Origin: Paenibacillus sp. TCA20
GTDB lineage: Bacteria; Bacillota; Bacilli; Paenibacillales; Paenibacillaceae
DNA length: 64,000 nucleotides
Reading direction: 5' to 3'
Assembly (NCBI RefSeq): GCF_000732325.1
Contig: NZ_BBIW01000011.1
Coordinates: forward strand, 124,001 to 188,000
This document shows positions 1 to 7,120 of the stretch, piece by piece. Made by a program: the position numbers and the translations under genes. Positions within the stretch are counted from its first letter, which is position 1. Every line of letters starts with the position of its first letter. Below the pieces are notes generated by a model. That model searched no databases. It was not told the origin of the DNA and saw only the letters and a program-made list of their open reading frames with translations.

Positions 1-680
1 CTCTCGTTGTAAGCTGAATCTACAAGACCGCGGCGTTTATTCGTGTTGCCAATAATCAGCTTGTAATCTCCCGTACGGAATGGCACATGCTTGTATTCAA
101 GTGTGTCACACATCAGCAGAATGGCATGGTCTTCTGCACCGTTCGCTACCGCAAACTGGTCCATAATGCCGCTGTTCACTCCAACATACTGGTTCTCAGC
201 GCGCTGAGAGAGCAGTGATATTTCAACTGTGTCCACCTTGCCTCCTTCAAGTGTAAGCAATGCGTATGCAGTTACTACTTCGATTGAAGCAGAAGAGGAC
301 AGCCCTGCGCCGTTCGGAATCTCGCCATGGAACATCAGGTCGTAGCCTTTTGTGATGCTCGTGCCTGCCTTAATGATCTCAACCATTACACCGATCGGAT
401 AATCGATCCACTCGCCTGATTTTTCCTTGCCGATATCCTCCACCTTGATTACCGCTTCATGCGAAAGGTTGGTGGAATAAAAATGGATCTCGTCATCCTG
501 GCGTTCGCGAATGATCAGCGTTGTTCCGAATTCAAGTGCGGCTGGGAGAACATAGCCTCCGTTATAATCGATATGCTCACCGATCAGGTTCACACGTCCA
601 GGAGCGTTAAACACGCGGATTTCAGCAGAATTTTCACCATATTTTTCAGTAAACTGTTGTTTGAGTTGTTGTACGTTCAT
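1..680 (-). CDS. galK: Galactokinase (3' end outside window)
   Basis: ATP-dependent phosphorylation of galactose, first step of the Leloir pathway, cytosolic. The minus-strand reading starts at an ATG (678-680) preceded by a GAGGTG ribosome binding site and runs open to base 1, so the C-terminal part lies outside the window. The N-terminus carries the galactokinase signature GRVNLIGEHIDYNGG (about residues 28-42) and the GHMP-kinase ATP loop GAGLSSSAS. It is divergent from an AraC-family regulator, which suggests sugar-responsive control. I am sure of the family from these two signatures. Confidence 0.95.
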   Translation of the reverse strand, partial: MNVQQLKQQFTEKYGENSAEIRVFNAPGRVNLIGEHIDYNGGYVLPAALEFGTTLIIRERQDDEIHFYSTNLSHEAVIKVEDIGKEKSGEWIDYPIGVMVEIIKAGTSITKGYDLMFHGEIPNGAGLSSSASIEVVTAYALLTLEGGKVDTVEISLLSQRAENQYVGVNSGIMDQFAVANGAEDHAILLMCDTLEYKHVPFRTGDYKLIIGNTNKRRGLVDSAYNE

Positions 681-722
681 TAACCTTCACCTCTTTGTAA
701 AAGTTGTTTTAAGCTTAATCAA

Positions 723-751
723 AGTATACATGGAAGCGTTATTAACGGTAA
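723..751 (-). promoter_or_regulatory. Candidate promoter of galK
   Basis: Minus strand: TTACCG, 17-base spacer, TATACT, about 43 bases upstream of the galK start. The spacer contains an 11-base palindrome CGTTATTAACG and overlaps a partial cre-like sequence (TGGAAGCGTTATTA, two mismatches to the CcpA consensus). An operator here is plausible but unproven. Confidence 0.5.
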
Positions 752-848
752 TGTATGCATGTGTTGAATCTATGGACAAATGTGACTACGGATAACTTGA
801 ATACATGGAAAACACTGGTTTTCATTCATATGTACTCCCTGCTTTTTA

Positions 849-857
849 TGGTATACT
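849..857 (+). promoter_or_regulatory. Extended -10 promoter for the AraC regulator
   Basis: TG-G-TATACT gives an extended -10 element 76 bases before the regulator's ATG. No good -35 is visible. An inverted repeat GAAAAC/GTTTTC sits about 30 bases upstream (roughly 809-823) and could be an operator. Confidence 0.45.
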
Positions 858-933
858 AATGACGTGATACCTATACTTTTACGTACATTATTGCTCTGTA
901 AGTCCGCTTGCAGAAGAAAGGAAACACCCAATA

Positions 934-1803
934 ATGCAGGATTCATATTCAGTAGCTTCCAATCCCGTCGATTACGAGAATAGTCCGCTGCACGTCCTCT
1001 TCGTTGGCGAGAGCCAAACCAAACCGGGACATGCGCTGGGACCGAAAATATATGATTACTACCTTCTTCATTATGTGGAGTCAGGCAAGGGTGTTTTTCG
1101 TACAGAGAGCCGCACTTACCATTTGTCCGCAGGGCATATTTTTTTGATTCATCCTTCGGAGCTGGTTAGTTATGTATCCAACGAGGAGGAGCCCTGGCGC
1201 TATCGCTGGATGGCTTTTACGGGCAGGGAGGCCGATAAGCAGGTGAAGGACGCCGGGTTCAGTCTTGATCAGCCAGTGATTACAACCGCGCAGGACAGTA
1301 GAATGTCGTCACTCCTATCCACGATGCAGAATGCCTTTTTCGAAAAAAAAGAAAGTGCTCACCTCACCTCCATCGGCTGCTTATATCTGATCTTCGCTGA
1401 GGCCAAAGAAAGGCTTGTGCTCGAGTCTGCAGTAGCCATGACGGATTCTCAGGTAGGCCGGACGGTGAAGCAGATGATTCAATACATGTCGACTCAGTAT
1501 GCCCATCCGATCTCCATCGAACAAATGAGTGCAAGCTTGGGTTATAATCGCGCTTATTTGTCCCGTATTTTCAAAAAAGAAATCGGACTCTCGCCAGTCA
1601 CGTATTTGCTGAAGCTGAGGATTGATAAGTCCAGACAGCTGCTTAGAGAACGGCCTGAGCTGTCCATAGAACAGATATCTGCCTCTGTCGGGCTGCCGGA
1701 TGCACTGTATTTCTCGAGACAATTCAAACGGTTCTATAGACACTCACCCAGCGCATATCGCAAACAGATGCAGGAGCAGTCCAATGGAACCTCTCCAGAC
1801 TGA
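934..1803 (+). CDS. AraC-family transcriptional regulator
   Basis: A 289-residue DNA-binding regulator. Residues about 15-160 resemble the AraC-type cupin effector domain (ESGKGVFR and LSAGHIFLIHP are typical of sugar-binding members). Residues about 185-285 form the double helix-turn-helix, with the recognisable SLGYNRAYLSRIFKKEIG and GLPDALYFSRQFKRF segments. It is divergent from galK, so it may sense galactose or an alpha-galactoside; that is inference from position. An AGGA ribosome binding site precedes the ATG and a hairpin terminator follows the stop. Confidence 0.9.
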   Translation: MQDSYSVASNPVDYENSPLHVLFVGESQTKPGHALGPKIYDYYLLHYVESGKGVFRTESRTYHLSAGHIFLIHPSELVSYVSNEEEPWRYRWMAFTGREADKQVKDAGFSLDQPVITTAQDSRMSSLLSTMQNAFFEKKESAHLTSIGCLYLIFAEAKERLVLESAVAMTDSQVGRTVKQMIQYMSTQYAHPISIEQMSASLGYNRAYLSRIFKKEIGLSPVTYLLKLRIDKSRQLLRERPELSIEQISASVGLPDALYFSRQFKRFYRHSPSAYRKQMQEQSNGTSPD

Positions 1804-1844
1804 AGTCATGCGCATACTTGAGCATATTCTACTTACTAAATAGT

Positions 1845-1890
1845 AAAAAGCCTGCCTATGAATTTGATCATAAGGCAGGCTTGTTCTTTT
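1845..1890. terminator. Bidirectional terminator, AraC gene / aldo-keto reductase
   Basis: AAGCCTGCCT pairs with AGGCAGGCTT (plus TATG/CATA near the loop). It is followed by GTTCTTTT on the plus strand and by TTTTTAC on the minus strand, so it can end both convergent transcripts. Confidence 0.85.
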
Positions 1891-1932
1891 GTCACGATAG
1901 AAACAATAGAATCAGGCTCGAGTCCTATCCCC

Positions 1933-2931
1933 TTAGCTGTCTTTACGCAGGATCGATTCGATATCTGCTAATTCTTCGGGAGAAAAGTCCAGGTTGTTAA
2001 GAACCGCTACATTCTCTTCGATCTGGCTCGGGCGGCTTGCTCCAATCAATGCAGAAGTCACTCTTCCTTCTCTAAGCACCCATGCGAGGGCTAACTGAGC
2101 AAGACTTTGACCGCGGGAAGCAGCCACCTGGTTTAAGGCACGTACTTTACGCAGTGTTTCTGGTGTGATCTGAGTCTCATTCAAGAAGACAGAGCTGCTC
2201 TTAGCTCTGGAATCTTCAGGAACTCCATTCAGATACTTGCTCGTCAGTACCCCTTGCTCAAGCGGGCAAAAAGCGATGCTTCCCACACCATTTTCCGTCA
2301 ATACGTCCTGAAGTCCGTCTTCAATCCAGCGGTCCAGCATGGAATAACGAGGTTGGTGAATAAGTAGAGGGGTGCCCAGCTTATTCAGAATATGTACAGC
2401 TTCCTTCGTTTTTTCAGCTGAATAATTCGAGATCCCGACATACAATGCCTTGCCGGAACGAACGATATGATCAAGCGCCTGCATTGTCTCTTCCAGCGGA
2501 GTGTCTGGATCAAACCGGTGAGAGTAAAAAATATCGACATAGTCCAGTCCCATACGCTTCAAGCTCTGATCCAGGCTCGAGATCAAATATTTGCGTGATC
2601 CCCATTCACCGTAAGGTCCCTGCCACATATGATAACCGGCCTTCGTCGAGATAATCAATTCATCCCGATAAGGCTTCAAATCTTGAGCGAGCACCTGTCC
2701 AAACAATTGTTCAGCAGAACCAGGTGGGGGCCCATAATTGTTAGCCAGATCAAAATGAGTGATCCCCAGATCAAATGCTCGTCTAATCATGTCTCTGCCA
2801 TTCTCAAGCGAATTGATTCCGCCAAAATTATGCCATAATCCAAGGGAAATGGCCGGCAGTTTAAGTCCCGAGCGGCCTACCCGGTTATATTTCATTTCAT
2901 CATAACGTCTATGATCAGCTACATATGCCAT
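1933..2931 (-). CDS. Aldo/keto reductase, YghZ (L-glyceraldehyde 3-phosphate reductase) type
   Basis: A 332-residue NADPH-dependent aldo/keto reductase with a TIM-barrel fold. Catalytic residues are visible: Asp and Tyr in FDLANNYGPPPG, Lys in ISTKAGY and His in FYSHRFD. The N-terminal LGLWHNFGG and the GPPPGSAE segment are characteristic of the YghZ subgroup, which reduces L-glyceraldehyde 3-phosphate and methylglyoxal-like aldehydes. The ATG is preceded by an AGGAGG site. A cre-like sequence lies about 90 bases upstream. The subgroup call comes from recalled family motifs; the physiological substrate is not shown by the sequence. Confidence 0.88.
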   Translation of the reverse strand: MAYVADHRRYDEMKYNRVGRSGLKLPAISLGLWHNFGGINSLENGRDMIRRAFDLGITHFDLANNYGPPPGSAEQLFGQVLAQDLKPYRDELIISTKAGYHMWQGPYGEWGSRKYLISSLDQSLKRMGLDYVDIFYSHRFDPDTPLEETMQALDHIVRSGKALYVGISNYSAEKTKEAVHILNKLGTPLLIHQPRYSMLDRWIEDGLQDVLTENGVGSIAFCPLEQGVLTSKYLNGVPEDSRAKSSSVFLNETQITPETLRKVRALNQVAASRGQSLAQLALAWVLREGRVTSALIGASRPSQIEENVAVLNNLDFSPEELADIESILRKDS

Positions 2932-3016
2932 ATCTCATCTTCCTCCTGTAATAAATCGATTAAAATGTATCTTCCATTTCATTTATTCATGATAGACCCA
3001 AAACTACAGCTTGACA

Positions 3017-3030
3017 AGAAAACGTTTACA
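3017..3030 (-). promoter_or_regulatory. Candidate CcpA (cre) site upstream of the aldo/keto reductase
   Basis: On the minus strand TGTAAACGTTTTCT matches the cre consensus TGWAANCGNTNWCA at 13 of 14 positions. It lies 86-99 bases upstream of the reductase start, where it could act on a promoter for that gene. Confidence 0.5.
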
Positions 3031-3073
3031 GATAGTGTATATCATTCTTATTTCCCCGACAGCAAAAGAACCC

Positions 3074-3094
3074 CCTTTCGCTAATCAAGAAAGG
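3074..3094 (-). terminator. Weak terminator after the sirtuin
   Basis: CCTTTC/GAAAGG with a nine-base loop, followed on the minus strand by GGGTTCTTTT. The stem is short, so confidence is moderate. Confidence 0.45.
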
Positions 3095-3112
3095 CAGGCT
3101 CATGACAAATTG

Positions 3113-3853
3113 TTATAATTTTGTGTTTACTTGGTCCAGTACACGGCCAATGGGTTCGGTAATCAGCAGATCGGCCCTGCTGTCATAAGGCGTGGGTGTA
3201 GCATTTAGCAATACGGTATGTCTGCCTTGAAAATAGGTCACGAGCTGTGCAGCAGGCTGAACGGTTAACGAGGTTCCTCCGATAATCATCAGATCGGCTT
3301 CAGACAGCGCATCTACAGCATGGTAAAGTGTCGTCTGATCAAGCGACTCTCCGTACAGCACGACATCGGGCTTAATAATACCATTGCATTTATTACACTT
3401 AGGAACTAATGATTCGGATGCAAATATGGCATCAAGATCATAGAAATGGGCACAGTCCATACAGTAGTTGCGATGAACCGATCCGTGAAGCTCATGTACC
3501 TTCCCGCACCCTGCCGCCTGATGCAGACCATCAATATTCTGCGTAATGACAGCCGACAGCTTCCCTTCCTTCTCCAGACGGGCAAGCAAACGGTGCGCAC
3601 CGTTAGGCTTGGCACGAGGGTGAAGCATTTTGGAACGATAAAAATCATAGAAAATGTCCGGATGCAGCATAAAAAAATCAATACTTAACAGCTCCTCAGG
3701 TGAGTAGGGAGAATGCTGTTCTGTCTGATAAATCCCGGCAGCAGATCGAAAATCTGGAATTCCACTCTCAGTGGATGTGCCTGCTCCGCCAAAAAACACG
3801 ATTTTGTTACTCTCACGAATCCACGTTATCAATGGTTCAAACGCATCAGCCAT
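3113..3853 (-). CDS. NAD-dependent protein deacylase, sirtuin (CobB/SrtN type)
   Basis: A 246-residue sirtuin that removes acyl groups from lysine using NAD. The Rossmann motif GAGTSTESGIPDFRSA is at about residues 23-38, QNIDGLHQ about 103-110, and the catalytic His in HELHGSVH. The four-cysteine zinc knuckle is intact (CMDC and CNKC). Its start overlaps the end of the HAD hydrolase gene by eight bases, so the two are probably translationally coupled. Confidence 0.95.
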   Translation of the reverse strand: MADAFEPLITWIRESNKIVFFGGAGTSTESGIPDFRSAAGIYQTEQHSPYSPEELLSIDFFMLHPDIFYDFYRSKMLHPRAKPNGAHRLLARLEKEGKLSAVITQNIDGLHQAAGCGKVHELHGSVHRNYCMDCAHFYDLDAIFASESLVPKCNKCNGIIKPDVVLYGESLDQTTLYHAVDALSEADLMIIGGTSLTVQPAAQLVTYFQGRHTVLLNATPTPYDSRADLLITEPIGRVLDQVNTKL

Positions 3854-4631
3854 TATCTTGCCCTCCCTTCAGCAGAATTTGATCATAATGGGTAATCACG
3901 GTATCGGCATGCTTCAAATAGGATGTATTTCCTGATGGGACAATGCCGATATTCAGCTGAGTACCTGCACTTCTTCCCATTTGCATATCTCCGTTACTGT
4001 CACCGATGACAGCCAGCTGCTCAGGAGAAAGTCCAAGTGCTGCACAAGCCGCATGCACACTTTCAGGATCAGGCTTGCTGCTCGTTACCCGGTCAGATCC
4101 AATTATAACATCAAAATAGTCGAGAACATCCAGCCATTCAAGATGCAATGCAGCATTTGAAGTTAAATCTGCAGTCACTACACCCAGCAAGAGCCCCTGT
4201 GTCTTGCAACGGTCCAGAAACGGAATCAGTCCGTCCAGTGGAATTGCATGTTCCTTGTTTATCGAATCGTTGGCTCTCGCGCTAATCTCACGAATACAGG
4301 TTACTGCATCATTCCAAGGCATACCGGCTGCATACAGCTGCCAGGCAAGCACTGCGGTAGACTCGCTTACCGTCGCAATTGCAAACGGTCCTTCGGCATC
4401 ATAACCTGCAACCTTTCCTTGCGCATCATACCTGGTCCCCAGCACCTGCTCCCGCTGTCCAGTAAAGCTCTTACCCATTCCAGCCAACTGAGCTTCCAGT
4501 GCATCCAGCACATAATCTCCCCAAGGAGTCCACAATGCCTCTATGTCCAGAAGCGTTCCATCTTTATCGAATAAAATTCCCGAAATATCTGCTTCCTTCT
4601 GTCCGACCTTTAATAGAGCGATTTGAATCAC
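3846..4631 (-). CDS. HAD-superfamily hydrolase
   Basis: A 261-residue haloacid-dehalogenase phosphatase. Motif I DKDGT (nucleophile Asp, about residues 22-26), motif II near GVVTAD, the motif III lysine in SSKPDP and motif IV GDSNGD are all present. The helical cap inserted after motif I fits the phosphoglycolate-phosphatase-like subclass; the substrate is unknown. The start is a GTG with AAAGAGG very close upstream, or a downstream initiator is used. Two palindromes lie immediately before it. It overlaps the sirtuin gene downstream. Confidence 0.85.
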   Translation of the reverse strand: MIQIALLKVGQKEADISGILFDKDGTLLDIEALWTPWGDYVLDALEAQLAGMGKSFTGQREQVLGTRYDAQGKVAGYDAEGPFAIATVSESTAVLAWQLYAAGMPWNDAVTCIREISARANDSINKEHAIPLDGLIPFLDRCKTQGLLLGVVTADLTSNAALHLEWLDVLDYFDVIIGSDRVTSSKPDPESVHAACAALGLSPEQLAVIGDSNGDMQMGRSAGTQLNIGIVPSGNTSYLKHADTVITHYDQILLKGGQDNG

Positions 4632-4637
4632 TTCCTC

Positions 4638-4652
4638 TTTAAGTGACTTAAA
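4638..4652. repeat. 15-base palindrome before the HAD hydrolase
   Basis: TTTAAGT-G-ACTTAAA is a perfect odd palindrome that overlaps the start of the Shine-Dalgarno region of the HAD gene and abuts the kdgA terminator hairpin. It is a possible operator or weak ribosome-occluding fold. Confidence 0.4.
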
Positions 4653-4680
4653 AATTCTGACCGAGTGCTCGGTCAGAATT
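4653..4680 (-). terminator. kdgA terminator / TetR-like palindrome
   Basis: Arms AATTCTGACCGAG and CTCGGTCAGAATT are perfect 13-base inverted repeats around TG. On the minus strand the stem is followed by TTTTTAAG, which makes a good Rho-independent terminator for the kdgK-kdgA operon. The core TGACCGAGTGCTCGGTCA also looks like operators bound by TetR-family repressors, so a double role is possible. Confidence 0.7.
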
Positions 4681-4696
4681 CATAAGGTTTTTTCTA

Positions 4697-5365
4697 CTAT
4701 TTCTCTTGAACGGCCTTTCGGTATACGTCCATATACTGCTCAGCTTTGCGACGGACATGAGTCATATCGCCGGTCTTGACGGCCTCTGCTGTCAGATCTG
4801 AACCGATTCCAACGGCGACCGCTCCTCCCTTGATCCAGTCTCCCAGATTGCTTAATGACACTCCCCCGGTTGGCATAAAATTCGCTTGCGGAAGCGGGCC
4901 CTTCATCGTTTTGATAATCGAGGGATCGTATACATTCCCTGGGAATAGCTTAACGACATCTACACCAAGTTCCAAGGCCGACTGAACCTCGGCAATCGTC
5001 ATCACTCCCGGCAGGATAGGGACACGGTACAGATTACACAATTTGACGGTCTCCGGATTCAAGGCTGGGCCTACGATGAACTCGGATCCTGCCATAATCG
5101 CAGCGCGAGCAGATTGCGGCTCCAGCACCGTCCCAGCCCCAATGATGGCAAACTCCTCTTCATTTGCTGCATTCCAGGAATATTTCTGGCTCAAACGCTC
5201 AATGGCCTGCAGAGCTCCAGGTACGGTCAGTGTGATCTCAATGACTTTGATGCCCCCTGCAATTGCCTGCTCTGCCATCTGAACAACCTGATCGGCTGAA
5301 TCCGCGCGCAGTACCGCGACGACACCTTGCTCAAACATCTTATGTAGCAGCTCTAATTTTTTCAT
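4697..5365 (-). CDS. kdgA: 2-keto-3-deoxy-6-phosphogluconate (KDPG) aldolase
   Basis: A 222-residue class I aldolase that cleaves KDPG to pyruvate and glyceraldehyde 3-phosphate, and probably also 2-keto-4-hydroxyglutarate. The Schiff-base lysine is in VVKLFPG and the catalytic Glu in VIEITLTVPG; the phosphate loop PTGGVSLSN is present. It follows kdgK by about 54 bases, so kinase and aldolase form a catabolic unit for 2-keto-3-deoxygluconate from uronates or pectin. In other genera the gene is called eda. Confidence 0.94.
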   Translation of the reverse strand: MKKLELLHKMFEQGVVAVLRADSADQVVQMAEQAIAGGIKVIEITLTVPGALQAIERLSQKYSWNAANEEEFAIIGAGTVLEPQSARAAIMAGSEFIVGPALNPETVKLCNLYRVPILPGVMTIAEVQSALELGVDVVKLFPGNVYDPSIIKTMKGPLPQANFMPTGGVSLSNLGDWIKGGAVAVGIGSDLTAEAVKTGDMTHVRRKAEQYMDVYRKAVQEK

Positions 5366-5419
5366 TGTTCTCGATTCCCCTTCGCATGATTAATGAATGG
5401 ATTAACCTAATATAATTAG

Positions 5420-6388
5420 TTAGCGTTCAATATGGTGGGCATTGCTCAGCTTGGCCTTAACTTCAGCCGCTGTCGGAAGCGCTTCCCAATCTCCTACAGC
5501 TTGAACCATCAGGCTTCCTGTCAGACTGCCAATACCTGCGGCCTCTACAGGATTCAAGCCTTGCAAAACACCTGATAAAAACCCTGCCCCAAAACCATCG
5601 CCTGCGCCAACGGTATCTATAACTTGATCCGCTTTGACAAAGGGAACCTCCTCTACAGATCCCCGCTGCAGTACGTAGGTCAGCTCCGGGCCACCCTTAA
5701 CAATGGAGACGGCATCAAGCTGTTTTAATCGATCTAATATTTTATCCGTATTCTCTTCCTCATAGAGCATCTTCAGTTCGTCCAGCCCCGGAAGAAAATA
5801 ATCGGCCTCTTGTGCAAGGGACAGCAAGACCGGTCTTGCCTCTTGAAGTGTCCACAGCTTCAGCCTCAGGTTAGGGTCAAAGCTAACAAGCACACCTGCC
5901 TGCTTGGCGATCCGAACAGCTTCAAGGACCGTCTCCCTGCTGGATTCACTGATCGCTGCAGTAATACCTGTAACATGCAAAATTTTCGCTCTTGAAATGT
6001 AGTCAATATCAAGGTCAGAAGGCGTCATCTGGCTTGCAGCAGAAAATTTACGATAATAATGTACAGAAGATTTGCCCGGCACATTTTCTCTGATCATGAG
6101 TCCTGTAGCTTCACCTTCGCTCAGCTGAGCACGGGAGACATCTACACCTTCGCCGCGAATAGCCTTATATATCATCTGGCCCAGTGCATCGTTACCCAGC
6201 CTTCCAAACCAGCCTGCACGGTGACCCAGTCTCGCCAGACCAATCGCAACATTGCTCTCAGCCCCGCCAAAGGATTTGGACAAAGTGCTCGCATACTCCA
6301 GTCCGCGTGTATCCTGTGCCGTAAACAAACCCATACTTTCACCGAACGTTATGACTTCAGGCGAAGAATATTCCGTTTGATTTCCCAT
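5420..6388 (-). CDS. kdgK: 2-keto-3-deoxygluconate kinase
   Basis: A PfkB-family sugar kinase of 322 residues that makes KDPG for the next gene. The C-terminal PfkB signature DTVGAGDGFGAGF carries the catalytic Asp, and the N-terminal GGAESNVAIGLARLG segment binds sugar. An upstream in-frame ATG at 6430 exists, but GGGAGGG sits seven bases before the ATG at 6388, so I chose that start. A cre-like site overlaps the likely promoter. Substrate assignment rests on operon partnership with KDPG aldolase. Confidence 0.92.
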   Translation of the reverse strand: MGNQTEYSSPEVITFGESMGLFTAQDTRGLEYASTLSKSFGGAESNVAIGLARLGHRAGWFGRLGNDALGQMIYKAIRGEGVDVSRAQLSEGEATGLMIRENVPGKSSVHYYRKFSAASQMTPSDLDIDYISRAKILHVTGITAAISESSRETVLEAVRIAKQAGVLVSFDPNLRLKLWTLQEARPVLLSLAQEADYFLPGLDELKMLYEEENTDKILDRLKQLDAVSIVKGGPELTYVLQRGSVEEVPFVKADQVIDTVGAGDGFGAGFLSGVLQGLNPVEAAGIGSLTGSLMVQAVGDWEALPTAAEVKAKLSNAHHIER

Positions 6389-6481
6389 ACCAATTCCCTC
6401 CCTCTCTCTTGTACCCTTCTTCATTTCCATTTAGGTGCGCATACTTTCAAATTCGTTTACTTATTCCATTGTTATCATCCA

Positions 6482-6496
6482 TGGAACCGTTGTCAA
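6482..6496 (-). promoter_or_regulatory. cre-like or LacI-type operator overlapping the kdgK -35
   Basis: TGGAACCGTTGTCA matches the cre consensus at 13 of 14 positions. On the minus strand the same bases include TTGACA, a perfect -35 hexamer, with a poor -10 (GATAAC/AACAAT region) downstream. A repressor bound here would block kdgK transcription. CcpA or a KdgR-like LacI protein are both possible. Confidence 0.5.
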
Positions 6497-6591
6497 TCAA
6501 CAATTCATATGTTTTTCCACAGAATATAACAAGCTGTTCATCGTCATGGTTTACTTTTCCGTTGACTATCCAAAATTTTCAAGTTTTATCC

Positions 6592-6617
6592 GTTTCATCT
6601 ATTTTTACTCGTGGTAA
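6592..6617 (+). promoter_or_regulatory. Possible stress-sigma (SigB-like) promoter of the KGG protein
   Basis: GTTTCA, 14-base spacer, TGGTAA resembles the SigB pattern GTTTAA-N12-15-GGGTAT. The related KGG protein GsiB is SigB-controlled in B. subtilis. Whether this organism has SigB is unknown, so this is tentative. Confidence 0.3.
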
Positions 6618-6666
6618 GTACAAGCATATCCTTAACACCATTTTAAGAAAGAGGAGTGATTCATCC

Positions 6667-6921
6667 ATGGCACAAACGCTGAAAGGAAATCGCCCCAAGA
6701 TGACCCGTGCAGAAGCTGGGCGCCTCGGAGGAGAGGCAACATCCAAAAAGTATGATCGATCCTTCTATCAAAAAATCGGACGTAAAGGCGGCGAGACCAC
6801 ATCAGAAAATCACAGCTCTGACTTTTATCAAGAAATCGGCAGCAAAGGCGGAAAAGCCACTGCCAGCTCTCATGATCGGAGCTTCTATCGAGAAATCGGC
6901 CGTAAGGGAGGCCTTCGTTAG
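6667..6921 (+). CDS. KGG-repeat general stress protein (GsiB/YciG-like)
   Basis: An 84-residue, very hydrophilic protein made of about three and a half copies of a 21-22 residue unit of the form F-Y-x-x-I-G-x-K-G-G-x-x-T. This is the glycine-rich KGG stress-protein repeat, related to plant LEA-type proteins and typically induced by desiccation, salt or general stress. The ATG has GAGGAGTG nine bases upstream; the open frame reaches further upstream but without a better start. It is likely monocistronic and has no predicted membrane segment. Confidence 0.85.
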   Translation: MAQTLKGNRPKMTRAEAGRLGGEATSKKYDRSFYQKIGRKGGETTSENHSSDFYQEIGSKGGKATASSHDRSFYREIGRKGGLR

Positions 6922-7120
6922 GATTAAAGTCCCCCCAGAAATCACCTTAAATTTGTAGAAATATGACGTGATCTGTGATAGACTCATTTAAATTAGATTC
7001 TTACTATTAGCTCTTTAAAGCAGCACAGAAACAGTGACCGTTCATCATTTCGTGCATACTGCTTTCACATGTGCAGTTCAAATGCTAATCCATATTGATT
7101 CTTGGGGGGAAACAGACACC

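Noticed and set aside
6921..7120. Attenuator or T-box before ilvD
   Set aside because: No T-box sequence, terminator hairpin or leader peptide is visible; only a weak AAAGCAG/CTGCTTT pairing with a 40-base loop.
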